Source: Liopterus haemorrhoidalis
Taxonomy: Eukaryota; Arthropoda; Insecta; Coleoptera; Dytiscidae
NCBI GenBank assembly: GCA_963971575.1
Contig: OZ020624.1
Coordinates: forward strand, 5,631,903-5,695,902
Length of the DNA stretch: 64,000 nucleotides
Reading direction: 5' to 3'
In this document: positions 44,481-54,222 of the stretch, piece by piece
How positions within the stretch are numbered: position 1 is the first letter of the stretch
Layout: every line of letters begins with the position of its first letter
Position numbers and translations under genes: made by a program
The notes under the pieces: model-generated
The model's input: the letters and a program-made list of their open reading frames with translations, nothing else
The model's database searches: none
Told to the model about the DNA's origin: nothing

Positions 44481-46230
44481 CAAGGTGTCTCAAAAGAAAT
44501 TTTATATTTAGTGGATCGATTAAAAAAAAAGTAAGCCGTATATTAATATTAATCGAAGTTTATGTCTTCCATTCTTAAGGACTTTAACGATAACATCAGG
44601 AAGGAAAAATAAAAGGTAAAGTGTTTAATAGCGACAATCTGATGAAACAAGATACAAGGGATATTTAACAGAGTAAAGACTGCGTCGAATTTGATTCTGA
44701 TTTATTCTGCGTGTTTCAAAGATACTAGATAACGGGAAAAATTTCTCGAAATTGGCACGTATTGTTTGAAATTGTTATCGCAATAAGAAAATTTGACCCA
44801 CATATTGGTTGTACGTATATATGAATATAAATTTAGAATTCTTTACTCCTGTGAGGATCATTGGGCTCTTACAAGATGTTCCTTCTTAACGCTGTTTCTC
44901 GCCAAGTGACTTTTCATATACAAGGTGTCTCAAAAGAAATTTTATATTTAGTGGATCGATTAAAAAAAAAGTAAGCCGTATATAGAAAAAATGTTTATTA
45001 ATTATTAAAATACACTTTTTGGGGATTTATTTCTTAAAAATAATATCGTCTAAATGTAGACCCTCGCGTTCTCGGCACTCATTTAATCGAACAGTAAAAT
45101 TACTTATGACGTCTCGGCAGGTGGACTCAGGGATGGCTGCCATTTCGTGACGGATATTTTCTTTCAAATGCGCCAGTGAAGTCGGTTTATTGGCGTAAAC
45201 TTTAGATTTAAGATAACCCCATAGGAAAAAGTCCATAGGGGTTAAATCTGGACTGCGTGGAGGCCAATTTATGTCACCTTTCCGGGAGATCAATTTGCCT
45301 CAGAAAAGTTCACGAACACGTGGCAGAGTCATATTGGACGTGTGTGAAGTTGCTCCGTCCTGTTGGAACCATGTTCTTTGGTTATAGCCAGGAAAGTTTT
45401 GCAGTTCAGGTACCAAGAAGTTGTCTAACATCTCCACATAACGCTCTGAATTCACTGTAACTGCACGCCCCCTTTCGTCTTCAAAAAAGTAAGGGCCGAT
45501 AATTCCTCGCGCCGACATCGCAGCCCATACGGTCACTTCAGGCGAATGTAGGGGTTTGTGATGTTTGCGTTTCGGATTCGTTGCACTCCAGTAGCGGCAG
45601 TTCTGCTTATTTACGTGGCCATTAAGATGAAAATGAGCTTCATCCGAAAACAAAATGTTGGTAAACGTTGAAAATCGCTTAATCACCTGATTTACGAAAT
45701 TAAACCTCTGACTGGCATCTTGGGGCTTTAATTCTTGCACCAATTGAATTTTGTAGGGGTGTAGCTTTAGGTCTTTGTGCATAATGCGATGTAATGATGA
45801 TCTATGCACATTTAAAGCACATACGCGCTTCCGAATTGAAAGGTTCGGGTCGTCACGAACAGACTGATTAACATTCTCCACGTTTTCTACCGTTCTTGAT
45901 GACCTAGGTCGCCCGGATTTTGATTTATCCAGCGTTGTACCAGTCTTTTCAAACTTTTTAACCCAATATCGAATGAGAGGAATGCTTGGCGCATCATTTA
46001 AGTGGCGAAAACCTCGAATACTGCAGAATTTTCTACGCGCTACAGTCGCCGAATCACCGTTTTTGTAAAACTCTCGCACGCATAACGCGCGGTCTGCTCC
46101 CGAGAAACGCTCCATAGCGACTAAATTCCCAAGAGCCAGGCTACCGATTGACATAACCCCCGCGCCCCTCGGATACGTTGCGTTCACGCAGTAAGCTAAA
46201 TAAATATAAAATTTCTTTTGAGACACCTTG
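44481..46230 (-). mobile_element. Composite rosa-like mariner unit, left copy
   Basis: Three parts: an isolated mariner end at 44481-44543 (CAAGGTGTCTCAAAAGAAAT), a 375-base non-mariner spacer (44544-44918), and a full mariner 44921-46230 with TA at both sides. The isolated end is identical to the mariner's own left end, so the unit as a whole also begins and ends with mariner termini in inverted orientation. The spacer recurs, inverted and practically identical, at 48314-48684. Confidence 0.82.
45027..46115 (-). pseudogene. rosa-like (DD41D) mariner transposase, one nonsense codon
   Basis: Reading from the Met at 46115 (MERFSGADRALCVREFYKNG): helix-turn-helix with SIPLIRYWVKKFEKTG and KSGRPRSSRT, a second HTH (SIRKRVCALNVHRSSLHRIM), then the catalytic blocks ILFSDEAHFHLNG, TWFQQDGATSHTS and PPRSPDLTPMDFFLWGYLK. 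I count 41 residues between the second and third Asp, the spacing of the rosa subfamily. The only lesion I see is a stop at 45298-45300 (TGA where the other copy has TCA, Ser). Expected length 362 residues. An upstream Met extends into the inverted end and is unlikely to be the start. Confidence 0.88.
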
Positions 46231-46339
46231 TATATGACAGAAATTATATAAATTAATACAATTATAAATTATATAAATAAAATTTATTTTAATATTTTCT
46301 ATAATATTCATAAAAAAATATGTAATATCGTAGCTTATA

Positions 46340-46573
46340 TGAAAATAGGTAACTATCTGACAGATAAGGTTATGTGATACTTTCTGTGCTGAATAAATGT
46401 CATCCCCTTTTTCTATAAAAATTTATCTATCGGATAGTTATCTACCGGATAATGAGACTGACGTATTGAATTCACCGATTGGTATTGATATTTATTGAGC
46501 AGATGAAGTTCCAGATAACCTTATCTGTCAGTAGTTGCCTAGAGGTTTACCTGAAGGTGGAAAGACCGGGCCT
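46340..46573. mobile_element. MITE with long imperfect ends (relative of 19263)
   Basis: GGTAACTATCTGACAGATAA near 46346 and its inverted counterpart TTATCTGTCAGTAGTTGCC near 46523, ending ACCGGGCC, bracket a non-coding centre. Located between the two rosa-like mariners. Confidence 0.6.
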
Positions 46574-47002
46574 AAATGAAATATTTATAATGGAAGTGTC
46601 CTACAGTCTGTTCAATACACTTAAGATTTCTTCGGCAGAGACCATCAATACTGTGTAAGAATGGAATTTTCATTGTCACTCTTTTCAGGGTAGTGACTTC
46701 AATCTTTCATGTGATTTTATTACTATTTATGCATTTCGAACTGGGTATATAACATATTTTATAATTTTGATGCAGAAAAATAAATGGTCCTAACAGATTA
46801 TTGCAAAGCTGTAACAGTATTTATGGTACGACTATATATATTCTAAAAGCCAAGTTTAGGGAAATCCTAAAATATTTGAGAAATTATTGTAAACAAAAAA
46901 AAATAGCTATCAAGGGTTTAATATCTCATGCAACTAATATTTTATCGTATATTTCGCAACAATCGCTACTAAAAGAAGCGAAAAGATATGACATGAGTTA
47001 TA

Positions 47003-48684
47003 CAAGGTGTCACAAAAGAAATTTTATATTTATTTAACTTACTGCGTGAACACAACGTATCCGAGGGGCGCGGGGGTTATGTCAATCGGTAGCCTGGCTC
47101 TTGGGAATTGAGTCGCTATGGGGCGTTTCTCGGGAGCAGACCGTGCGTTATGCGTGCGAGAGTTTTACAAAAACGGTGATTCGGCGACTGTAGCGCGTAG
47201 AAAATTCTGCAGTATTCGAGGTTTTCGCCACTTAAATGATGCGCCAAACATTCCTCTCATTCGACATTGGGTTAAAAAGTTTGAAGAGACTGGTACAACG
47301 CTGGATAAATCAAAATCCGGGCGACCTAGGTCATCAAGAACGGTAGAAAACGTGGAGAATGTTAATCAGTTCGTTCGTGACGACCCGAACCTTTCAATTC
47401 GGAAGCGCGCAAGTGCTTTAAATGTGCATAGATCATCATTACATCGCATTATGCACAAAGACCTAAAGCTGCACCCCTACAAAATTCAATTGGTGCAAGA
47501 ATTAAAGCCCCAAGATGCTAGTCAGAGGCTTTATTTCGTAAATCAGGTGATTGAGCGATTTTCAACGTTTACCAACATTTTGTTTTCGGATGAAGCTCAT
47601 TTTCATCTTAATGGCCACGTAAGCAGAACTGCCGCTACTGGAGTGCAACGAATCCGAAACGCAAACATCAGAAACCCCTACATTCGCCTAAAGTGACCGT
47701 ATGGGCTGCGATGTCGGCGCGAGGAATTATCGGCCCTTACTTTTTTGAAGACGAAAGGGGGCGTGCAGTTACAGTGAATTCAGAGCGTTATGTGGAGATG
47801 TTAGACAACTTCTTGGTACCTGAACTGCAAAACTTTCCTGGCTATAACCAAAGAACATGGTTCCAACAGGACGGAGCAACTTCACACACGTCCAATATGT
47901 CTCTGCCACGTGTTCGTGAAATTTTCTCAGGCAAATTGATCTCCCGGAGAGGTGACATAAATTGGCCTCCACGCAGTCCAGATTTAACCCCTATGGACTT
48001 TTTCCTATGGGGTTATCTTAAATCTAAAGTTTACGCCAATAAACCGACTTCACTGGCGCATTTGAAAGAAAATATCCGTCACGAAATGGCAGCCATCCCT
48101 GAGTCCACCTGCCGAGACGTCATAAGTAATTTTACTGTTCGATTAAATAATGAGTGCCGAGAACGCGAGGGTCTACATTTAGACGATATTATTTTTATGA
48201 AATAAATCCCTAAAAAGTGTATTTTAATAATTAATAAACATTTTTTCTATATACGGCTTACTTTTTTTTTAATCGATCCACTAAATATAAAATTTCTTTT
48301 GAGACACCTTGTATATGAAAAGTCACTTGGCGAGAAACAGCGTTAAGAAGGAACATCTTGTAAGAGCCCAATGATCCTCACAGGAGTAAAGAATTCTAAA
48401 TTTATATTCATATATACGTACAACCAATATGTGGGTCAAATTTTCTTATTGCGATAACAATTTCAAACAATACGTGCCAATTTCGAGAAATTTTTCCCGT
48501 TATCTAGTATCTTTGAAACACGCAGAATAAATCAGAATCAAATTCGACGCAGTCTTTACTCTGTTAAATATCCCTTGTATCTTGTTTCATCAGATTGTCG
48601 CTATTAAACACTTTACCTTTTATTTTTCCTTCCTGATGTTATCGTTAAAGTCCTTAAGAATGGAAGACATAAACTTCGATTAAT
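47003..48684 (+). mobile_element. Composite rosa-like mariner unit, right copy
   Basis: A full mariner (47003-48311, TA-flanked) followed by the same 370-base spacer as on the left, inverted (48314-48684). The isolated outer end is missing. The homology with the left unit starts exactly at the mariner's 5' end and stops at about 48684, leaving a 770-base unrelated centre between the two units. Confidence 0.82.
47118..48205 (+). pseudogene. rosa-like (DD41D) mariner transposase, one 4-bp deletion
   Basis: MGRFSGADRALCVREFYKNG opens the frame, which matches the left copy with scattered replacements (NIPLIRHWVKKFEE, RKRASALN). After FHLNGHV a 4-base deletion near 47622 (AATA present in the other copy) throws the frame, giving a stop at 47696; the correct frame resumes before TVWAAMSARGIIGPYFF, and all later catalytic blocks (FQQDGATSHTS, SPDLTPMDFF) are intact to the stop at 48205. 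So each of the two copies carries a different single lesion. Confidence 0.88.
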
Positions 48685-48689
48685 ATCCC

Positions 48690-49525
48690 TATAAATCTTT
48701 GTGTTAGCAAAGTTTAGTGTTTTTATTGATTAAGAACAACTGTAAACATCAAGTTTCAAACTTTCCTCCAGATTAAGTGTGTAAGTAAAGTCGTAAAGAG
48801 TACATCGATCTTTATACTTGATAATTGTGTTTATTACTTTTTTATTTTTATAAACTTAAGAGATTTTGTTGGTTTAAAGTAAAAGTTTTTTACATCCCGA
48901 AAACAAAATTCAGACAGTTAATTAATTACTGTAAGATAAGTTAACGTGAAGATTTTAATAATATAAATAAATATCCTGCCTACCAAATGTACCTACTAAA
49001 TGTACATTTTGACATGCTAAGCATCTTTAGTAGATCAGTTAATTAATAAAATTTTGCACGTGGCTCATTCTTTAACAAGATGTTCTTTCTGTTGGTACCA
49101 TACTCCAAATGGGACATTGGGTGCCATAGGGTGTTTCTAATCATGTATTAGTGTCAGGATTGCTAGTCGTGAGCCTTGTTTTCTTTAATATTTTGTCCTC
49201 TTTCACTAAGCTGACCAGATTTTTTTTATGGAAATAGATTACACCGGTCAACAGGAATTTTGAGTCTGGGTTCTGCATATCTGATTTTTATTTCTTCCAC
49301 ATTATTAATTAAAGAAAAAATAGTTTTACCCGAAAAAGTTTGCTTTTGTAGATATCAGAATGAAATTACGGATTTTAAGAAAATTTTCAGACCTTTATTG
49401 TGTGTAAAAATAATACAAACTTTTGTTATGAATTTGAATCAGTTTTATTTACAAGAAAACCATTCGAAACAAACATCTACTGTAACAGAATATATAAAAA
49501 AGTTTAGAAATGATTATTTTTCGTA
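48690..49525. other. Spacer with an unrecognised short frame
   Basis: A plus-strand frame at 49260-49529 (89 residues, VCFCRYQNEITDFKKIFRPL) has no family I recognise and no surrounding signals. Otherwise AT-rich, nothing found. Confidence 0.35.
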
Positions 49526-50208
49526 TTAATGGTATTGTATGTTGATTGTATGGACTTCTCGTATTAGTCCCCAAATATAGTCCCCTATTATACTCTCATT
49601 GTATTTCCCCTGATAACGACGTTCAAAGTCCATTACGTCTTGATGAAAATGTTCATCTTGTTCTTCTGAATAGGCTCCCATGTTATCTTTAAATTGGTCC
49701 AAGTACGCATGTAACATATGCTCTTTAAGGGACATTCTGCAACCCATGAGTTTAAAGTTATCAAGCATAGTTGCAATAAGCTCTTTGTAATTGTCTGCTC
49801 TGTTGTTTCCGAGAACCATGAACCACTGATTCCAGGCTTTCCTTTCATGAAAATTGAGTATCTATGAAAATTCGTCACTGGCCATTATTTTCTTTATTTG
49901 TGGTCCGACAAAAATAAAGGTAGCAAGGATATTTAGTATAACCGCCTATGCAAGGCGGTCGGAATCTCATGCATTCCGTCTGACTGGCGTCTTTCCATAG
50001 ACAGTTCTACAAAAAGTTTAAAGCTGTCCTTCTTCACAATGGAAATAAATGTTCATCTTTTCCTTTGGCTCATTCCGTAATGCTCAAAGAAAATTACGAA
50101 AGTGTGAAAATGATGCTTGAGAGTTTAAAGTATGATGAGTATACCTGGCCAGTGATAGGGGATTTTAAGATGGTTGAGTTTCTGATGGGATGCATTCCCA
50201 TCAGAAAC
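49526..50208. pseudogene. Unknown arthropod protein family, two parts in opposite orientation
   Basis: Minus strand, about 49890 to 49526: NNRADNYKELIATMLDNFKL, MGCRMSLKEHMLHAYLDQFK, YSEEQDEHFHQDVMDFERRY and GDYIWGLIRE, the C-terminus of the same family as 33584. Plus strand, about 49950 to 50190: AVGISCIPSDWRL, SLKAVLLHNGNKCSSFPLAH, SVMLKENYESVKMMLESLKY and WPVIGDFKMVEFLMG, the family's middle. The plus part stops at a perfect 13-bp palindrome (50178-50208). An inversion broke the gene; function unknown. Confidence 0.62.
50178..50208. repeat. Perfect 13-bp inverted repeat, 5-nt loop
   Basis: GTTTCTGATGGGA, TGCAT, TCCCATCAGAAAC, at the point where homology to the unknown protein family ends. 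Confidence 0.93.
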
Positions 50209-50319
50209 AGGCAAAAGGCAATTATTAACAGTAGCCATGGAGCAGTGGAAAGCTACGCATCGGGCATTTGCTGTGGAAACGTTTTTCAAAATAATAATAA
50301 TATAATATAACTTGGTCTG

Positions 50320-50570
50320 TTGAATGAGCAAAGAAAAATAGGAAACCTTGGAGCATTTAGCGAAATGAAGCAGAGAGATGGTAGTCTGGGAGGAAGAGAT
50401 ACAGGAACTGATGAGTGAGGAAGGCAAGGGAGAAAGATGGGCGAGAAAACTAGAAGCAAGAAAGAAGGAGATCGGGGAGGGAAGCCGGAATGAGAATAGG
50501 AAGAAAGAGAGGGACACTAGAGGAAGTACAAATAAATGAAATAAAAAATATTGTTAAATATCCATATTGT
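50320..50570 (+). repeat. LINE 3' tail, degenerate
   Basis: Purine-rich stretch with ACCTTGGAGCATTTAGCGAA, comparable to the LINE knuckle region at 11770 (ACCTTGGAGCATATAATGAA), and a basic open stretch ERWARKLEARKKE. Probably the C-terminal end of a LINE; both ends unclear. Confidence 0.4.
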
Positions 50571-51020
50571 ATATTATTTTGTTTTTCATTCATTTGTAAT
50601 ATTTAATGCCCTAAACGCCGCAAAGCCTAGAGAAAATAAAGGATTTATATATTAGTTACTCAGTGAAGGTTCAGATAACATTACAGTGTTAGTCAACATA
50701 GACGGGATTCCATTCGCTACACAATATTGTTTATGGATCGAAAACTTTCGATCTGCAGGATCGATTGTCGATCAAAAATCAGATCAGAAATCGATATGAT
50801 ATGATAAAGGCTTCATCCAGGCTCCAGGAGTGTATACGCAGAAATAAGCACCATTTAGGCCAGTGTTTCTCAACCGGTGGTCCGCGGACCACTGATGGTC
50901 CTTAGCAAAATTTTAGTGGTCAGCGAAAGGCTTATAAATTATTACTTTTGAGATTTTTTGTTAATTTTTTTATGATCTTTTGTCCATTTTCTGTGATTTT
51001 TGTTCATTTTTCAGTGTTTT

Positions 51021-52052
51021 TAGGGTTTTGTAAGTATGACCAAGAAACTCTTATACCGTCATTTTGTCGTCTGTCTGTCTGTCTGTCTGTCTGTTCGGTA
51101 AAAATTGTAGCCAAACGGCTAAACCTAGAGAGTTGAAATTTGGCGTGCTTATACAACTCTTTGACCTGCACATAGGAAAAATACTAAAACATCTAAAAAA
51201 CATACCCCCCTAAAAATATGAGCTCATCGAAAAATTTTTTTTTTTTTATAATTCTGAGTAGGGTATCAAATGAAAGCCCTTGGTATGTGGATTAACGATC
51301 AAATTTTTATTTTTGCAAAATAAATTATTTTGAAGCGATTTTTGCCAAAATTGTGCAAAATTTTTTTTGTCCCACACCCTGTAGCCCAGGTGGTTTAAAC
51401 TAAAAATCTGAAAAAATTCTAAGTAATGTACATTGGTGTGAACTGGAATAGTACAACAGGAATTTTTGATCAGATTATGTTTTTGGAGAAAAACGCATTT
51501 TTTGTTAATAATGTACACAAGTTATAGCTTTGTAACACGCCACACTGGAACGTGTATGCTGGTGTAGTGGTATTAGTAGTTGATTTTTCAACCAAATAAC
51601 CCGATCCGTAAGGGATCGAACCCTGTGAGAAGAGGCTATATTATTTTTTGTTTTTTTTTTTTTATTTTTATATTGTTTAAATTATTTTTTCAAAATTCTA
51701 GTTATATTTTGGCAAATGTTGCATTTAATTTTTAAAAGCGTAAATTTAATAACCAGGGGAAATTGTTTAAATTATAATTTAATTCTGTTTCAATGTACAC
51801 GAAATCAGAGGGACGGAACTTATAATAACCAATGGAAGCCATAGGCGCAATTTTTAAAATTCTTAATGAACCTTGCTATACAAAAAAAAAAAAAAATACT
51901 GCACATATTTAGAAACTTGGTATTAGGAGTTCGAATTAAAATTAACAAAAAAAATATTTTAATATAAAATTTGTTTTCGCATCATAAATAATCATCATTC
52001 ACTTACTAAATACCTGCAAAACCCTGAAATGTGTAAAAATTCACACTTCACA
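51021..52052 (+). mobile_element. tRNA-like/CAGA repeat family, copy 3 (opposite orientation)
   Basis: Inverted relative to copies 1, 2 and 4: AGGGTTTTGTAAGTATGACC at the left, a GTCT run of about 6 units (51069-51094), the core ATTGTAGCCAAACGGCTAAA, the tRNA-like segment on the plus strand (51551-51630), and ACCTGCAAAACCCTGAAATG with the hairpin region at the right end. Confidence 0.78.
51551..51630 (+). other. tRNA-like segment inside repeat copy 3
   Basis: Plus strand: A-box TGGTGTAGTGG (51560-51570), stem GTTGA/TCAAC, B-box-like GGATCGAACCC (51613-51623), spacing about 42 bases. The D-arm differs in sequence from copies 1, 2 and 4, while the T-arm resembles copies 2 and 4. Confidence 0.52.
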
Positions 52053-52211
52053 TAATTTTTTTATTACTGAGGTATTTTATATACCATAGATGTAGAGTAC
52101 ATATACAATAAATTTGTTTAATGGTACATTTTTTTTTTGTGTTCCGCGGTTGAGAATTAAATATTTTACTGGTCCTTGGCACGTTTTTGGTTGAGAAACG
52201 CTGATTTAGAC

Positions 52212-52660
52212 GACATAATTTTTCGGACCTAATTTATAAATGGCAAATATTCCTGTTTTTATTAAAAAAATAAAATATATATATAAATTGTATATTATGC
52301 AACTAGCATGGGATGATGTTCAGTTCATACATTGTTGCTTAAATCTGATATGTAATTAGCTCAACCTATTACGTAATGAGCTCATTACGTAACAGGTCAG
52401 CGGTGTGTAATAAAAAGGAGTGGGGAACGTTTTACATTTACTAATCATTGACTCGCCTGTAATAAACGTATATCTCGTGTATAGTCGTGGAAAAAAATTA
52501 TATTAAAACAATAAGTTTTTTTATTTCAAAAGCCGTCAGATCTTTTTGCCGGACCCTGTTTAAGACATTAGATGAATAAGAAAAAGAAATGTGTAACTAC
52601 TGAAAAAGCAATTTCGGAAAGAACTGTTTCCATTTAGATATTTTATTGTTTTTTTTTTTT
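52212..52660. other. Spacer with a perfect palindrome
   Basis: No coding. A 24-base perfect palindrome lies at 52369-52392. Confidence 0.4.
52369..52392. promoter_or_regulatory. Perfect palindrome with two TTACGTAA boxes
   Basis: TTACGTAATGAG joined to CTCATTACGTAA, no loop. Each half has ATTACGTAA, matching the RTTAYGTAAY consensus bound by PAR-type and related bZIP factors. No promoter or gene is adjacent, so binding is only a possibility. Confidence 0.45.
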
Positions 52661-53226
52661 TACCGACCGTCACATATATAAGGGAGGTATTGTGATCATA
52701 CCGATTTTGACATTTCGAGATTTCGATGGATCTCCACGAATTGATGTCCCTACATAACGTTTCGACTATTTTTAGCATGATGTCTGTCGGTCTCTCTGGC
52801 GTCTGTCTGTCTGTCTCTCCGTCTGTCCGTCTGTCTGTGTACACGTGCAGAGCAAATTCGGCTGAAAGGATTTTTATGAAACTTCATATTTAAGCTTCTG
52901 CTATCAATGGCACGAGTTGATCAACTCTTGGTAATAATCGGTTGACTAAAAATGGGAGTTTATTCGTGTCGATTTTAAGATTTTTGTGAATATTTCACAA
53001 CAGAAAAATATTTCGAAAAAATTTATTGAACTAAAGTTACTATACAAGCAATAGGTAATAACTTTTATTTGAGAAGTTTTTTGATAAAACGAAAAATTTC
53101 GAATGATTTCTGTAAAATTTTTCGAAATTTTTTCCAAGTCTCAATTTTTTCATACTTATATGTAACGTTTCCATGGTCATGATAAATAATATCTCTGTTA
53201 GAAAATATTAGGCCAAGTTATTTCTA

Positions 53227-54133
53227 TTTTAGATCCACAGCGCAATTTTAGCCTAAAATTTAAACTCCCAGATAATATGTTTATCTACAATGCGGAAATG
53301 GTGGCAATAAAGTTGAGTTTAGAATACTTAAAGAATCACTTTCATAATGAATTTATAATTTTTTCTGATTGCAAAAGCGTCCTCCAAAAATTGAGTTGCC
53401 CTGAATTTGAGAAAAATAATTATTCATTAATTTATGATGTTATTAAATGCCTTAACGATCTTACGATCAGCGGTAAATTTATAAAAATATGCTGGATTAA
53501 AGGCCACTCAGATTTTGATTTCAACATCGAAGTCGATCTTCTAGCTAAAGAAGCAGCTGTAAATGGCTCCCTCTTAAAAATTCCTCTAAACAGTAATGAG
53601 ATTATGTCAATCTTCAAATCTTCCATATACAACCTATGGCAACAAGAATACATAGATTCTCTACATCAAAAAGGATCATTCTACGGTCAAATTCAACCTC
53701 TTCTTCCTAGAAAGCCTTGGTTTTCCTCTCACCAAAGCAGATTTTTTATATCCACTCTTATCCGGCTTAGATTTAATCACAACTTCTCTCCATATCACCT
53801 GCATAGAATTAACATGGTTTCGTCTCCTTTATGTCCGTGTGATAATTTGTCTGTCAGTGATCCGAACCATTTATTGTTTGAATGCCCAATTCATTTTCGT
53901 AATCGTAACTTATTCATACAAAATTTAGTTGTCAAAAAAATATCCTTACCGACCAATATTCAAACGCTTCTTGCTACTAATTCTCTAGACATTTCTGAAA
54001 TTATTTATAATTATATTAAAGCAGAAAATATCAAATTATAAATGTAATTTTAAAAATATTGTAATCCCTGTATTTATACATGGCTAATAGCCAAAGCAGC
54101 TAAAGCCAACATATAAAAGGAAAAAAAAAAAAA
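53227..54133 (+). mobile_element. 5'-truncated LINE with 12-bp duplication and poly(A)
   Basis: AAGTTATTTCTA is repeated exactly at 53215-53226 and 54134-54145. It ends in about 16 A after CCAAAGCAGCTAAAGCCAAC. A poly(A) end distinguishes it from the ATT-tailed LINEs here. Confidence 0.93.
53229..54041 (+). CDS. LINE RNase H domain and C-terminal knuckle, open frame
   Basis: The frame is open from the insertion point, so the Met at 53277 is only internal. FKLPDNMFIYNAEMVAIKLS opens the RNase H domain with the conserved Glu; EFIIFSDCKSVLQKL has the next Asp; IKICWIKGHSDFDFNIEVDL with LAKEA carries His and the last Asp. Then FISTLIRLRFNHNFSPYHLH, LCPCDNLSVSDPNHLLFECP gives C-x-C...H-x4-C. This is the end of an I/Jockey-group LINE ORF2. 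5' truncation removed endonuclease and RT; no stops or shifts inside, so the copy is fairly young. Confidence 0.88.
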   Translation, partial: LDPQRNFSLKFKLPDNMFIYNAEMVAIKLSLEYLKNHFHNEFIIFSDCKSVLQKLSCPEFEKNNYSLIYDVIKCLNDLTISGKFIKICWIKGHSDFDFNIEVDLLAKEAAVNGSLLKIPLNSNEIMSIFKSSIYNLWQQEYIDSLHQKGSFYGQIQPLLPRKPWFSSHQSRFFISTLIRLRFNHNFSPYHLHRINMVSSPLCPCDNLSVSDPNHLLFECPIHFRNRNLFIQNLVVKKISLPTNIQTLLATNSLDISEIIYNYIKAENIKL

Positions 54134-54222
54134 AAGTTATTTCTACTCTGCTGCTAAATAAATACATTATTCTATATAAGAGCTTTATGATGGCGGTCGG
54201 TCCTGTGGTGACCACAGCTGAT

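Larger units (their letters stand above)
50861..52203. mobile_element. hAT MITE hosting repeat copy 3
   Basis: ATTTAGGC (50853-50860) and ATTTAGAC (52204-52211) form an 8-bp duplication with one change. The ends are CAGTGTTTCTCAACCGG and, reverse-complemented, CAGCGTTTCTCAACC, with GGTCCGCGG and CCGCGG nearby, a standard hAT end. Without the nested repeat it is about 310 bases and non-coding. Confidence 0.9.
52661..54222 (+). mobile_element. Second microsatellite repeat family, copy 2, split by a LINE
   Basis: TACCGACCGTCACATATATA at the left, a GTCT-type microsatellite with variants (52786-52838), the AT-rich middle shared with 38445-39951, then GGCGGTCGGTCCTGTGGTGA and CCACAGCTGAT at the right. 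Subterminal ACCGACCGTC and GGCGGTCGGT are inverted; CTGTGGT-G-ACCACAG is a hairpin near the end. Same plan as the tRNA-like family but unrelated sequence. Confidence 0.75.

Noticed and set aside
49260..49529. 89-residue plus-strand frame as a gene
   Set aside because: No recognisable motif and AT-rich surroundings; could be chance.
52560..52844. Minus-strand frame with a Thr-Asp-Arg-rich start
   Set aside because: Part of the GTCT microsatellite region of the second repeat family.
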